The notes below the pieces were generated by a model. It saw only the letters and a list, made by a program, of their open reading frames with translations. It had not been told where the DNA came from and ran no database searches. Position numbers and translations under genes: made by a program. 64,000 nucleotides of DNA from Ipomoea triloba (lineage: Eukaryota; Streptophyta; Magnoliopsida; Solanales; Convolvulaceae): positions 29,665,600-29,729,599 of the forward strand of contig NC_044924.1 in the NCBI RefSeq assembly GCF_003576645.1. Direction: 5' to 3'. The first letter of the stretch is position 1; every line of letters starts with the position of its first letter. Positions 43,421-55,985 of the stretch are shown here, piece after piece.

Positions 43421-43878
43421 ACCAGAGGTCCTTTTTTGTTTTTGGTGGCAATTCCAAATTTAGTTCTAGACTATTATTTTTGTCATTTGACATCTCAAAC
43501 TATTATTTTTTGGACACTTTTTGTTATTCTCATAACTTTTTGTAAGGACATTTTTGTCTCTTCTTATTTTTCTTTTGTTATTTTTTTTCAATTTCAATCT
43601 GTTTCATTAGTTTATGACTTTAGGTAACATCTGATTTTTAGTAACCATATTTTTCAACCGGTTTTTACTAAAGTTCTAACTCAAATAAACTGGTTAAAAC
43701 CGAAAAAAATAACAAAAGAAAAATATGAAGAGACAAAAATGCTCTTACTAAAAATAGGAAAAGTAATTAGAATGACTAAAAGTGTTCAAAAAACAATAGT
43801 TTGGGATGCTAAATGACAAAAACAATCGTCTAGGACTAAATTTAGAATTGTCATAAAAACAAGGGATCTCTCGTGAAA
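43421..43878. mobile_element. Foldback element (long inverted repeats)
   Basis: The left arm GGTGGCAATTCCAAATTTAG pairs with the reversed right arm ATGACAATTCTAAATTTAG, and pairing continues through most of the element ('ttttttggacactttttg' against 'caaaaagtgtcc'-like sequence). MULE-like foldback architecture, as at 14873-15391. No clean target duplication was identified. Confidence 0.7.
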
Positions 43879-43882
43879 TTAA

Positions 43883-44166
43883 GGCCATATTTGGTAAATG
43901 GCTGTTGGCTGATTGGGTTGGCTGTTTGATTTAAAAGATATGATTTGTTAATAACATTAGCTGATTGTAAAAAGTTGTTTGATAGATTGGCTGTTAGCCG
44001 ATAGCTGTTTGGTATAATTTTTTTTTTCTCAAAAAGCTAATTGAAAAGGCTGCTTTGAATAGCCTTTTGAATTTTAGTATTTTAAAGTTACAAAAAGCTT
44101 ATTAACCAAACAACTAATAGTGATCAAATAAGCCAAAATTGGCTGATTATTTACCAAACAAGGCCT
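43883..44166. mobile_element. MITE, 284 bp, directly abutting the foldback
   Basis: Ends GGCCATATTTGGTAAATGG and, reversed, GGCCTTGTTTGGTAAATAA are inverted repeats. A relative in the other orientation lies at 48477-48793 in intron 1 of CslA gene 2. hAT- or Harbinger-like; superfamily unresolved. Confidence 0.75.
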
Positions 44167-44540
44167 AACTCTTTTTCAATCAATATAAAAAATAAAAATA
44201 TTACATTTTAACTACAGAATATTACATAATTGAAATCTACCTCAGTCTCATACAAAACCAATCATATGAAAAGTATAGAATATATTACGGGGTAGAAGTT
44301 ATTAATTAATTTGCCCTCATAAAACCTAAGTACAAATGACACCTGCACCTCAATTAATCGGAAGGATAAATTTATATATAATTCATTTCATAATTAAAGG
44401 ATCAAATTTGTAATAAAAATTTTAAAAAATAAAATTTATAACTTATGAACAATTGAATGCAAAATTAAACTGTAATTTTACCATTAGTATAATTAACAAA
44501 TAAAATTGAAACACATAAAATAAAGCAATAATGTATGAGA

Positions 44541-44666
44541 TTTTTTTTCCCAACCTACTAAAGCAAGAGACAATAGTTGCCTCCACTGAGGCTCGAACTC
44601 ACTCTTATCATCTATGTGAAAGTGTAAACCAAAACCGCGGGTACCACTAGACCACAAGGTCTTTAG
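44541..44666 (-). mobile_element. tRNA-derived SINE
   Basis: On the minus strand the head reads GACCTTGTGGTCTAGTGGTACC, with a polymerase III A box (44641-44655 region), then a B box GTTCGAGCC (44588-44598 region) and a terminal A-run (T-run at 44541-44548 on the plus strand). The spacing and boxes are those of plant tRNA-derived SINEs. Relatives: 53516-53681, 48110-48245 and 63863 onward. Confidence 0.82.
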
Positions 44667-44821
44667 CATATACTTGTAATTAACATATTATATAATTAAC
44701 AATATAATGCACATTGTGACCATAATCCATAATATAACTATTGAACTCTATATAATTTTTGATATTTTGAAGATGATGAATAATTAACATCAAATTTTGG
44801 AAAAATTTGTTTTCACTATTC

Positions 44822-44921
44822 AAAATGGGCAAGCCAAAGAATAGCCTAAGGAACAAATGTTTTCACTATTCAAAATGGGCAAGCCAAAGAATAGCCTAAG
44901 GAACAAATATTTTCACAACCC
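44822..44921. repeat. 50-bp tandem duplication
   Basis: Two adjacent copies of a 50-bp unit starting TTTTCACTATTCAAAATGGG, differing only at the last bases. Unlike the assembly stutters elsewhere this unit is 50 bp and not in a transposon with an N, so it may be genuine. Confidence 0.85.
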
Positions 44922-45152
44922 CATGAAATACTGAGGGGCAAGGTGAAATAGAATAGTAAATGAGTTACTACTTACAACTAAGCTACATACTATCAATGTG
45001 CTTTAGAAGCAATGGATACCTTTTCCTAAACTTCCTTTCCCCCTACATATTCCCCTAATAAATGGGTTTACAAGTTTTTGGAGCAAGAGCTCTGACAAAA
45101 AATGAACAAAATTGCAGAGATCACATCTCAATTTCTTACAGTTACTTAGTTG

Positions 45153-48100
45153 CTAAGAGCTTGGAACAAATGTGCCAACATATCCGAACCCCGCTATAAA
45201 GAAAGCGATTGCTTGAAGTAAGACGTACCAACAATATTGTCGCTTCCCAAAAACAAGATCATAGCTTCCACAAATTAAGAGATACACGCCCATTGCTAGC
45301 TCTAAAAAGTACATTCTGCAAAGACAAAAAATTGATTGTGTGAAGGAGAGAAACAACTATGGACTAACAAAAAGAAACAACCTTAGTTTTAAGTGCCTAT
45401 GAACTCCTCCTGTCCTAGCTTACAAAAATGTCATGACAAGAAATTTTACCTTTCTGTAATCTTGAAACGAGGTTTTGTAGGAGCTTCTGTTGCTGCTTTC
45501 AACTTTGGAGCTTCCCCTAATTTCTCAGTGACAACCCATTCATTCACTCTGCCTATCCCCAACAAGCCCGCGAAGGTAGCCTTAGCTCGATGTACTGCCA
45601 TAACATTCTCAAACAGGATCCAAAACGCCAACAAGTGAAATGACCTGATACCAAATTCAGAGACGTTTTTTAACTCAACTAAAAACGCTTAATAAGTTGA
45701 TAGTGAAATTATGCTCAACAAAGATAAAGAGAGAAAACCCGACCTTGGAGTTGCAACGATGTTGAGAATGGTGACGATGGATGGAATGTAAACAGTTCCC
45801 CATTTCGGAACATCAACATCAGGCACCAAACAAGTTGCAGGCAATATTACACAGTAAAACACGAAAGTTCCAACATGGGCTATGACCTTTCTTACAAAGA
45901 AGAAGCTGTATATTATATAAATCTTCTTCCAGAAATTTACGTTCTGTAGAGTGTAGATCAAGAAAAGACAAATCAAACGAGGGAAGAACAATACTCAATT
46001 GCAGTTAAGATATGACAAGAGAGTTGCGGGAATTAACCTTATTTCTCAGTATCTCCACAAACATTTTTCTAAAAAGATTTGCAGGGCCACATGACCATCT
46101 ATGTTGTTGAAACCTTAGTGCCTTAAATGTACTAGGTAATTCACTTTTCACCTAAGAAGAAAGCCAAGGTAAGCAAGATGAATTCATATACAATCGGCAA
46201 GGTTTTTACATGAATTACGCTTTATGCAATATAATATGCCTTACAGGTTACAAAGCTTAGTAGTCAAGAAAGTTTAAACTTACCCTGAGAGAAGCTAGGT
46301 ATAAAAATTTCCAGCCCTTGAGACTAGCACGAACAGCCAAGTCCATATCCTCAACAGTTGTCCGGTGATTCCATCCTCCTGCCTCGTCGATTGCAGCAAT
46401 TCTCCAAACGCCCGCTGTACCTGCATTTCAAAATCCAGTTGCTAAAGGATGGCAATGCGTTTCAAGTGGATCGAGAGATCTACATTTAAGCGTTGTTAAG
46501 TAAATGAAAGGGAGTGTACCATTGAAGGAGAAAAAGGCGTAGGCCGAAGAGCCAACTTCTTGCTCCACAGTGAAATGAAAATTCAAAGACATTTCTTGCA
46601 TTCTTGTCATCAAGCATTCATCAGCATTCACTGCAAATTCACCCACCACACCATCAACTCAACCTATATGCATGTCACAAACATAATATAATTAATGTTT
46701 TCTTTTATATGAACAGTGTGAAGAACCAATTCTACTTTGGTCCCTCCAACATAATGACAAATCAATTCTTAGTTGAATTCCTACAAGTTGAGGACAACCA
46801 CCATGCTGAAAAGTTGAATGGAATATGTCCTTCAACTGATGGAAATTGAACAAAATAGTATATGAACTATTAAAAGTCATAACTCTATTGCAATTTGACT
46901 CCTATTCCATGTCTGATTAGCATGTGTTTTTGGTTAAAATCACATCTGGATGTGTGTTTTTTTTTTTTGCCAATGGAGATTCATAGTTCGGTTTCTTGAA
47001 AGACAAAAATTGAAACTTTTTTGTAAAGTTAAGATGTATTTTAAAACGGTTGAAAGATAGAAGTAAAACAACTAGAGCTACATAATTGAAGGATTAAAAA
47101 CGCATTTTTCCCTAATAAAGCCTTAGCAAAGCATCTCCATTCCTCTTAGATAAGCTCAAAAAATGCCCCAATGGATGAACAAAAACTTACCGAATTCCCA
47201 ACGAGCTTGAACAAGGGCGAGGTCGGGGTTATGGACTAGAAAAGGGATGGTGCGCCTTAGGAAATCAGGTTCGGGTTGAAAATCAGCATCAAAGATTACA
47301 ACATAGTCACATTCCCTCACATAAGAATGCTTCAACCCTTCACTCAGTGCTCCTGCTTTATACCCATATCTGTTGTCTCTAATCTCATACTTTATGTTTA
47401 TTCCACTGCTTGCCCATTTTTGGCACTCCATCTCCACCATTTCCTATTCACCATTTCATGTTTGGAATGAAACAAACCATAGTTAAGGACCCAATACAAT
47501 ATAGGTGAAAGATTTACATATTTTGATGTTTCAATGCCATTTAAACTATTAGTACCTTAATAGTGGGATCTGTTGAATCATCAAGAACTTGGACTATGAT
47601 TCTGTCGGAAGGCCAAGAAAGTCCACATACTGCTCCAATTGAAAGCTTATACACCTTTTTAAAACACATTTAAAAAACACAACCAAAATTGAATTAAAAA
47701 CACATTTTTCCCTTCAAATTACGTTAGTCCAATTCCCAATGCAAATTGAATGCATCTGGGATTCTGGGAAGCGACCTACCCCACTGAGATACACAACTTC
47801 ACCTACCAGTATCTAAACTTCCCAAGAAACAAGCATTTTTATAGTACTTATTCGCACCTACTACCCTTACTCTTGTTTTTAATGTTTCTTATTTTGTTGT
47901 CATGGAGAATTGAAAGGGACTGCTCTTATATAAAATTGATGGAATTTGGAAATATTCTAAACCGTTGTACGGAACAATGTATTAAGAGTATTTTTGTGTT
48001 CAAATAAAATGTCAACCGATTGCTCATATGCATGTAGTGTAAAATCAGTCCATAAATTATTAGATTAGATATGTAAAATAAATCCGAAAATGCGTGAATC

Positions 48101-50134
48101 AGCTTTTCTTTTAGTATTATTGACTATATTACAATGTAGTATATGTCTATACATACTTTTTCAACCTATTGAATCACAAAGAGTCAATGCCCTCACTGGG
48201 TTCGAATATGTGACCTCCCATTTGGTCGTGTCACAATAAAACTAGGATCAGAGATGTTCTGAAAAAAGACTAAAAGTGTATTATCATCTATAAATTTATG
48301 ACCAAAATGTTTTGTCTAACACACTTTGTTTCCAATTAAAAATTTGCAAGAATCAATCCACATTTAAAGAGAGTAAAGTAAATTTTCCCTTCTGAACAAT
48401 AAAATTAGTTATTTTTTGTTATCAATCAATTTTTTTTTAAATCTCCTTACATAACTTCAAACCAAAAAGACTTTGGCCTTGTTTGATAAATAATCAGCCT
48501 ATCAGCAAATTTTGGCTTATTTGATCACTATTAGTTATTTGACTTGGTTAAAAAATCAATATAAGTGTTTGGTTAATAAGCATTTTGTAACTCCAAAATG
48601 CTAAAATTCAAAAGGCTACTCAAAGCAGCCTTTTCAATTAGCTTTTTGAGAAAAGAAATTATACCAAACAGCTATCAGCTAACAGCTAATTTATCAAACA
48701 ACTTTTTACAATCAGCTAATGTTATCAACAAATCATATCTTCTAACCCAAATAGCCAACCTAATCAGCTAACAGCCATTTACTAGGCGCTTACCAAATTA
48801 TAATTCGCACATTTTCTATAATTCTAATTAACAATTCCCATCAAGCCGAACTAAAAACATTACTTCAACAATAACTGAACACTAATTTTACATCGTTAAT
48901 AACTTTAGAACTAATCATATATCTATTAAATTAAATAAAAAAAATAGAACTAATCACATATCACCAGTATAATTTATAGACAAAAGAAAAAAACAATTTC
49001 CCATATATATATATATAGAGACCCACATGCCCGTAAGGGTAGCCTGAGTGGCAAGACCAAGACGCTCGCGGCCGTGAGGTCCTGAGTTCGAAACCGTCTG
49101 CCACCCGGGTTTGAGCCGGTCAGCTATGGGCAACCTAGGCTGGTTGGTTAACCTCCTTGTGGTCCTTTGCCGGCTAGGATCACAGGGCGAGGGTTTACTC
49201 ACATACTCATACTCGGAAGAGGAGTGGGGTTTGCCTCGATAAACCCAATATATAGTGAGACCCACCGTTGCTTATGAAACAAGTGTACTTCCCATACCAC
49301 CAAATGTTACAATCAATTATACTTTGGGGCTCACCAATATCACTGATTGGCAAACCCCACTTATGTCCAAACCAAAGGGACCCCATCCTTGAACCCCCAT
49401 TCATTTGCCAAAAATTTAAAAAGAATGTGACTCGTTAAAAATTAATAACTTTTCGCCTTAATAATTACTCCGTAATTACTTTTTTTTTTGTATTATTGAG
49501 TCTTATTACAAGGTATAATCTATTCTATACTTTTTGTTGCAACCCAAAGAATTAATATCCCTGTCCCTCAAACAGAGTCACAAGGTGCCATATGAGCACA
49601 AGTGCTTGGAGCTAATTGTATTTATTGAAACAGGAGGGAAAAGTGGAAAACAAATACTAACTCCTAAAAAACTAAATATTATATCTCCGAAATTGCAACT
49701 AAATATCTAATCCATTAATTAAGTGATATTTATAGAATATTTTCTGTAATAAAATTATAAATTTATTGAATGAGAAGAGAAAAACAAATTTTTCACTGGC
49801 AGAGGAGAACGCATACCTCTTTCTCGTTATACATTGGGATCTGAACCAGAACCCTAGGGAAAGAAGCGTTTCCGAGCTCGGCATCCTCCTCTAATGGCTG
49901 CCATTTGAACCGTTTCTCCGGCGTCCGGCGGAACAGCTTGACGACGGTTATCACGACGCCCATATACACCCACTCGACGAACAACAGAGTCGTCATCACG
50001 AAGCAGATGAGCACAGCAATGTTGAGGATTTGAGCTATCAATGGCACTTTAAAGGCCTTAATCTCCCCCCATATCAGCACCAACTGCTCCCACACGAAAT
50101 CGCCGGCATCGGAAATCGCGCCGGAGAGATTCAT
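45153..50134 (-). CDS. CSLA: Cellulose synthase-like A (glucomannan mannosyltransferase), gene 2
   Basis: Nine exons on the minus strand: 50134-49817, 47654-47556, 47443-47191, 46630-46520, 46420-46284, 46151-46038, 45943-45744, 45644-45450 and 45315-45153. All fit GT-AG, total 1590 bp and 529 residues, exon lengths and phases identical to gene 1. A Golgi mannan/glucomannan synthase of GT family 2. Motifs: N-terminal membrane helix (about 35-65), LDD at 130-132, FDADFQPE (191-193 DAD), [11 protein letters not shown] (284-285 ED), QQHRW (321-325), then several membrane helices, ending [18 protein letters not shown] is closer to the common family form than gene 1. No lesion seen. Introns 2-8 are short (94-560 bp); intron 1 (2162 bp) holds two SINEs and a MITE. 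Two intact paralogs imply a retained duplication. Confidence 0.96.
48110..48245 (-). mobile_element. SINE fragment in intron 1 of CslA gene 2
   Basis: Shares 'ttacaatgtagtatatgt', 'tttctcaacctatt' and 'cacaaagagtcaa' phrases and a B-box-like 'gggttcgaa' with the SINE copies at 53516 and 44541. The A-box end is degenerate or missing. Confidence 0.65.
48477..48793. mobile_element. MITE in intron 1 of CslA gene 2
   Basis: Ends GGCCTTGTTTGATAAATAAT and, reversed, AAGCGCCTAGTAAATGGCTG, with 'gcagccttttcaattagctt' inside. It is a relative of 43883-44166 in inverse orientation. Confidence 0.7.
49027..49247 (+). mobile_element. tRNA-derived SINE, second family, in intron 1 of CslA gene 2
   Basis: The head reads GTAGCCTGAGTGGCAAGACC (A box) and CCTGAGTTCGAAACCGTCTG (B box) with proper spacing. 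The body ends ...GCCTCGATAAACCC. Flanks ATATATAGAGACCCAC (49011-49026) and ATATATAGTGAGACCCAC (49248-49265) form a target duplication differing by a 2-base indel. No poly(A) tail. The sequence is GC-rich against its surroundings. I do not assign a named family. Confidence 0.85.
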
Positions 50135-50387
50135 CGCAGTTAGTCTGCTCTAATCGGACGGCGCATTCAGTGCAGAAGAGACTATAGCAGCGAGGTTTAA
50201 CAGTGTAGAGTGGGGTATAAGGAAGAGAGAGAGAGAGAGAGGGGGGCAAGGAAGGAATAATGGAGGAAATAGACAGAGAGAGAAGACGAGAGGAGTCAAT
50301 AAAAAATAAAAACCATTTTTGACTTCTTATATTAGTGTCTTGGTGAATGGTGATTGGTCTGTCAAGCAAACTTTATGACTGGGTACT

Positions 50388-50394
50388 TTATATA
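50388..50394 (-). promoter_or_regulatory. Candidate TATA box of CslA gene 2
   Basis: Minus-strand TATATAA (in CCTATATAAAGTACC), about 250 bp upstream of the ATG. The leader between has a (GA)n run on the plus strand at 50226-50242, a CT-rich leader in the transcript, common in plant 5' UTRs. Confidence 0.6.
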
Positions 50395-50578
50395 GGCTTA
50401 TTTGATTTTTTTTATATATATTATTAACCCTGTTACCTATAGCATATGTTTATATACTTTCTCAATTTATTAAAGTCCAAAGAGTCAATAAAATTATTTT
50501 ATTATCATATTCAAACTTTTTAATATACTCTTCCATTTAATTTTATTTATTCAAATTATTTATAATTTAATTTTTATA

Positions 50579-50895
50579 ACACTAATCAAAAATACAATTT
50601 TTGTTACTTATAAGAGAAAAAGTAATACATTTTTCATAATAAGTAATGTTGACAAGTGCCTCTCACTTATAAGGGCAAATATAATACTTTTGAGGAAAAA
50701 TATAATACTTTTAAATCGATATGTAAAAGTATTGTATTTTCCCTTAAAAGTATTACTTACCCTAATAAGTAACAAAATTTTTATTCCTGATTAGTATTAC
50801 ATTTGAGCATAAAAGTATGACATTTGTGTATATAAGTGTTACATTTGCATCTTGACCCGACTCGTCTCATGGTGAGACGGTCTCATACAAGTTTT
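50579..50895. mobile_element. MITE of the GTGTGAGACCGTCTCA family, 5'-truncated
   Basis: Very similar to 54977-55285 ('gttgacaagtgcctctcact' and onwards) and ends TGAGACGGTCTCATACAAG, but the left terminus is absent. Confidence 0.75.
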
Positions 50896-50899
50896 TGCC

Positions 50900-51218
50900 T
50901 TATTTTTTAATTACATGAAATACAAATACTCAATTACTCATAAAAAATGGAGTGGGGGAGTATTATTCTATGAAAACTATAATTAGGTATCACATGAAAT
51001 GATATCTGATCTTAACATATAATAACTTTTTGAGACATCATTAATTTTTTAAATTACAAATATAAGCAACTTTAATTATTTCCTAATTTGGGTTATCAAA
51101 CATTCAAACCCCACTCCCTTTATTAATTCCTTTTCTTCCTTGCAAATTGCAATCCCTCATGCACACTAATCTCTCATAACTCCATTATCTTATGATCCGT
51201 TAAAAGGGATAATGTCTT

Positions 51219-51255
<37 letters not shown>

Positions 51256-52300
51256 CAAACTTAAAAATTTATCATAATTATAAAATTAACTTCATACTTT
51301 TTTTAATTAAAATATCAACCATCAAGGAACCTTGCGCAGGAATGTGCGGTCCAATGGTATGTTCATACCAAATTTAAAACAAAGAAAAATGCAACACACG
51401 CCCGCGGGGGCAACCATATAATGCCCCGTAAGAACGCGTTTACTTCTCTTTTTTTATTGCTTTGACAAAAACCTTCATTTGCAGGAAAATAATTTGCTCA
51501 AAATCTTCATATCTCATTAGTTAAAAACCAGCACACTAGTTTTTTACTGTACCAAAAACCATCAAAGATCCCCTATTGGGGTTGGTCTTATATTTATGAT
51601 TGTAATATGTATTATTGATGTATAATCAATTAGAGTAAATAACAAAAATAATTCCTCAACTATTGTGCTTTTACCATTATTGTAGTTCTGGATTCTAATT
51701 TCAGTAAGAATGTTCTTAACTATAAAATTTTGTATACATTTATAATTCTGCATGACTAAAATAAGTAAAAATTTGACAAAAGTACAAAATAACTACATTC
51801 GAAGTTAAAATATGTACAAATTTGATAGTTAATAGCATTATTATATGAAATTAAAATTTGGGAGTTCAAATTTGATAATAACATTATTTGATAGTTAATA
51901 GCATTATTATATGAAATTAAAAATTGAGGGTTCATTTCAATAATTTATGCAATTGATTACTTTTAATGTCGCAATATGAATTATTTTGTAATTGAATAAT
52001 TATGGACCATTTTACGTATGCGAAACTACGAAAGTGCCAAAAAGGAGCGGACCCAATGTTGCTTTTTGTCTTTAAAGCACAAAAGGTTGTGAGGGGCATA
52101 AATGTTGTGTTGCTCGCTGAAGTAAAATGGAAATTTTACCTGCAACCTGTTGGGAGTGTTGGGCAGGTAAAACACTAAAAAAATAAAATAAAAAAATAAT
52201 ACCAAATTATATTTATATTACTTAACATGGTGGCCGCCTGGCCGGTCAATGGTTGTTACCTATAGGGATTTCATTCGGTTAATAACATAATTGAATTAAC
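50900..52300. other. Intergenic AT-rich DNA
   Basis: Holds a (TA)n run at 51221-51252 and a roughly 60-bp direct repeat ('gatagttaatagcattatta' at about 51820 and 51890). No gene recognised. Confidence 0.45.
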
Positions 52301-52307
52301 AAAATTT

Positions 52308-53128
52308 ATAAAGTGGTATTTGATAAATAGCTATTAGCGGATTGAGTTAGCAGCGGGTTTGACTAGCTGATAGAATTAAATTTTTTTTTTTGAGTTCTAT
52401 TGACTCGGTTACAATGTATTAATTGGTTATAGACAAATGTTTGATAAAATAGTTGATAGTTGATTACATGCAAAATAATTTTTAAGGGGATGTTTGGTTG
52501 GATGGAAAACATTTTCCATGAAAAATGTTTTCCTAAAAGGGGAGGAAAATATTGTTTTATGTTGTTTGGTTGGATAGAAAACATTTTCCATTGGAAAATC
52601 AATTCATTGCAAAGAGGTGGGAGTTTGTTTTTCCTAAGACTTGGGAAAAAAATAACATGATTGGACTATTTTACCATTATAAAAGTTTCTTAATTACATA
52701 GGCACCTATTTATTCATTCATCTTTTTAGGGGCATATTGATCTTTATATTCATAATTCCTTACCATTCCAAACCCAACTAAACAATGAAATTCATATTTC
52801 CAGTAATTTATTTTCCACTAACCCAAACAATGAAATCTATTTTCCTGATAATTTGTTTTCCATAGAATTTGATTTCCATTTCCTTCAAATATTTTCCAGC
52901 GAACCAAACATGTTGTAAGGGCATAATTTATTTTCTCAAAAAGTTGATCGAAAAAAGTTGTTTTGAGCAGCTTTTTGAATTTTAGCGTTTTTGAGCAATA
53001 AGTTGTTACAACAAGCTAATTAACCAAACACTCGTATTGGTTGTTTAACTAAGTCAAACAGGTAATAATGGTCAAATAAGTCAAAATTGGCTGATAAACT
53101 AACTATGTTACCAAACAGAACCATGTTT
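52308..53128. mobile_element. MITE containing a nested MITE
   Basis: Left end GGTATTTGATAAATAGCTAT and right end reversed GGTTCTGTTTGGTAACATAG bracket sequence related to 10887-11573. It is interrupted by the 52486-52915 element. Confidence 0.6.
52486..52915. mobile_element. Harbinger/Tourist-type MITE, 430 bp, nested
   Basis: TAA on both sides (52483-52485 and 52916-52918). Ends GGGGATGTTTGGTTGGATGG and, reversed, CAACATGTTTGGTTCGCTGG. The interior is made of 'aaaacattttccat' motifs. Its removal rejoins the host MITE. Confidence 0.8.
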
Positions 53129-53515
53129 TAACTGTTTTTTTTATAGTACTACTGACTCTGTTACAATGTAGTACAGAACCATGTTTTAACTGTTCTTTTT
53201 TATAGTACTACTACTGACTCTGTTACAATGTAGTATATGTTGATACCTACTTTCTCAACCTTTTTTTATAGTACTACTGACTCTGTTACAATGTAGTATA
53301 TGTTGATACCTACTTTCTCAACCTATAGTATATGTTCACATCTACTTTGTTCATACCTACTTTCTCAACCTATAGTATATGTTCATAGCTACTTTCTCAA
53401 CCAAGTGAAGCACAAATAGTCAGCTACTTTCTCAACCAACTGAAGCACAAATAGTCAACAACCTCTACTGAGACTCGAACCCACTCCCTTCCAAGAGTCA
53501 GAGTCAAAATGTTTT
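53129..53515. repeat. Staggered direct repeats derived from SINE sequence
   Basis: Repeated blocks: 'atagtactactgactctgtt' four times, 'gatacctactttctcaacct' three times, and a 35-bp pair 'agctactttctcaaccaa...aaatagtc' near 53387-53457. Periods vary (about 35, 54 and 63 bp), so it looks like local duplication of a SINE tail region. Some may be assembly stutter, though none is the 42-bp type. Confidence 0.7.
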
Positions 53516-53681
53516 AATTTTTTGAGTACTATTCATTTTGTTACAATGTAGTATATGTTCATAGCTACTTTCTCAACCAAATGAAGCATAAAAAAACAAT
53601 ATCGCCAACACAAAGGCTTGAACTTACTCCCTCCCATATGGAGGTGCAACCGGGTGCCACTAGACCACAATGTTTTTGGCA
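53516..53681 (-). mobile_element. tRNA-derived SINE, best-preserved copy of the first family
   Basis: Minus strand: head CATTGTGGTCTAGTGGCACC (A box, around 53655-53675), B box GTTCAAGCC (53615-53623), then the 'gaaagtagctatgaacatat' body and tail. Same family as 44541-44666. Confidence 0.82.
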
Positions 53682-54852
53682 AAAATTTTTTTAATGATAA
53701 TTGAACAAAACTTCATATTTTTAAAGTAATCAAATCAAAATATTTTTGGTTATCTGGAATATTTTAGTAAAATTAAAAAATTTTAAAAATTATAAATGAA
53801 AATTTTCAGTCCATAGTTTTACAACACAAAATAGTTATTACATCAATATATAACTGAAAAAAATTGAAATAGTAGTATAATTGTATGGTTTATAAATTTA
53901 TAAAAAAAAAAAAACACACACACACACACAAACACATTAATAATTCGGCTAATAGACAATTCCGAACCGAATAACCAAAATTTTTTAAAAAACATTAACC
54001 GTTAATCGAAAAAAAATATTTTGATTAAAAACGGTATGTTTGATTGGTTAACCGAAATTTTTATCTTTCATTGGTTAACTAGTTTCTTATCGAATTGTAT
54101 ACACATACTTATTGGTCAAATTATTTTCTTTTTAAAAAATTTTTTTTTTTCTCTTTCATCCAATTAGTGATGAACTTATGGGAAGAGGATATACTACTAG
54201 GTGAACACCCCGGTGTTTTTCCTACACCAACACAGCGTTGAAGTTCAAAGTTTTTATTATTGATCTCTGTGCGTTTTATATGTTGTTTAGTTCAAATAAT
54301 ATTTAGAGTTAATTCAAATCATTTACAATTTAATTATTATTTTGTTTAATTTAGAGTTAATAACTAAAATTTGTATATTTAAATGCCAGATTTAAAAGAT
54401 CTAATAAACATAATAGATCAAACATATTTAAAAATTATAATGAAATGTTAAAGAGAATAAGTGAAAAAGATAGATTGACAATCTGGAATAAGTATGACAA
54501 ATAAAATAAAATAATGATCGTAGATAGTTTCTAATTATACTGCATTGTGTTAAACCCTAACGGGGCGTTTGGTTGGAGGGAGGGAATTAGGTGGGAAAAG
54601 AATTGTAATTCCATGGAAAAAGAATAATGCGGGAATAAAGTGGGAGTTTAAATTCCAGTGTTTGGTATGCAGGAATAAAATTACTGGGAATTCCAATTCC
54701 AATGTTTGATATACATTGGAATTGAGAGGGAATAAGTTGTATAAAGTCCAAAATGTCCATTGTTGTTGTTCTTATTATTTTTCTTAAATAACAAGTATCT
54801 ATTGGACCCATTTGCATATTCAAACCCCAAAAAAATATAACATATTAGGGTC

Positions 54853-55285
54853 ACTCTTGTGTGAGACCGTCTCATGAATCCTTATTCGTAATACGGGTCG
54901 GGTCGGGTCAAAGCACCATGCAAATGTCATACTTATATGTGCAAATCTCTTACTTATATGCTCAAATATAACACTAATCAAAAATACAATTTTTGTTACT
55001 TATAAGAGAAAAAGTAATACATTGTTCATAATAAGTAATGTTGACAAGTGCCTCTCACTTATAAGGGCAAATATAATACTTTTGAGGAAAAATGTAATAC
55101 TTTTAAATCGAAATGTAAAAATATTGTATTTTCCCTTAAAAGTATTACATTTACCCTAATAATAACAAAAATTTTATTCCTGATCAGTATTACATTTGAG
55201 CATATAAGTATGGCATTTGTGCATATAAGTGTTATATTTGCATCTTGACCCGACCCGTCTCATGGTGAGACGGTCTCACACAAGT
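54853..55285. mobile_element. MITE of the GTGTGAGACCGTCTCA family, full copy
   Basis: Left CTTGTGTGAGACCGTCTCA and right TGAGACGGTCTCACACAAG are perfect inverted repeats of 19 bp. Subterminal 'gggtcgggtcgggtc' and 'gacccgacccgtc' extend the pairing. Confidence 0.85.
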
Positions 55286-55437
55286 TTTTGCCAACATATT
55301 AAATTCAAAAGCACTCATCTACCGTATCTCTTGAACTAAAAAAACACAAGCATTTGATTTGGGTAGTCAAAAATTTTGAAGAGTTATGCATATAAAGAAT
55401 TCAAAGGAATATACACGAAAGTTGTTGTATATAAATA

Positions 55438-55653
55438 GGGCCGGTTTTTTGATTTGCGGGGCCCTGTTCTAGTAACTAAGTAAAGCCCTATCAAAGTAAA
55501 AATAAACTGCGAATTGAAAAAAATTGCAAAGAGAAAAATACAAAAAAAAAAACTTAATTTTGGGCTAATATAATAGGCCAGGGCTGGACTAGGGCCCCCA
55601 AAATTTTGGGACCCTGTGTGGTTGCACGTCTTGCACGCCCTAAAATCCGGCCC
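55438..55653. mobile_element. Small GGGCCGG-ended MITE
   Basis: Ends GGGCCGGTTTTTTGATTTG and, reversed, GGGCCGGATTTTAGGGCGTG. It is flanked by related 'tatataaata' stretches on both sides, and the flanking 'gcatataaagaat' is also repeated, so the target duplication may be longer than usual or part of a local repeat. Confidence 0.65.
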
Positions 55654-55985
55654 TATATATAAATAATGCATATAAAGAATGCAAATTTTGAATAGTTGCT
55701 GCATATAAATATTTAAAGGAACATACACAAATGGAAGTCGAAGAATAATACACTCTATAATTTTGAAGGGAATGTTAGACATCAATTTTAGGTTAAAATA
55801 AGGGAGGGATAATTTTGTCTCAGTGTTATATTTTTTTGTTCCTAAAATCCATGGAATTAAAATCCAATTGCAATTCCAGAATTGCAATTCCCTCCAACTA
55901 AATGAAGGAATTTAGTTGCCTTCGGAATTAGGTGAGAATTTAGTGGGAAAGGAATTGTAATTCCCTCCAACCAAACACCCCGTAA

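Larger units (their letters stand above)
54561..55982. mobile_element. Harbinger-type MITE with two nested elements
   Basis: Perfect TAA duplication (54558-54560 and 55983-55985). Ends CGGGGCGTTTGGTTGGAGGG and, reversed, CGGGGTGTTTGGTTGGAGGG. The interior is made of 'ggaattgtaattcc' motifs, interrupted by elements at 54853-55285 and 55438-55653. Confidence 0.85.

Noticed and set aside
49027..49247. A functional tRNA gene
   Set aside because: A and B boxes are present, but there is no cloverleaf with acceptor stem and the unit is flanked by a target duplication, so it is a SINE.
55384..55887. 167-codon minus-strand frame
   Set aside because: It spans a nested MITE and AT-rich DNA with no domain; low-complexity hydrophobic residues only.
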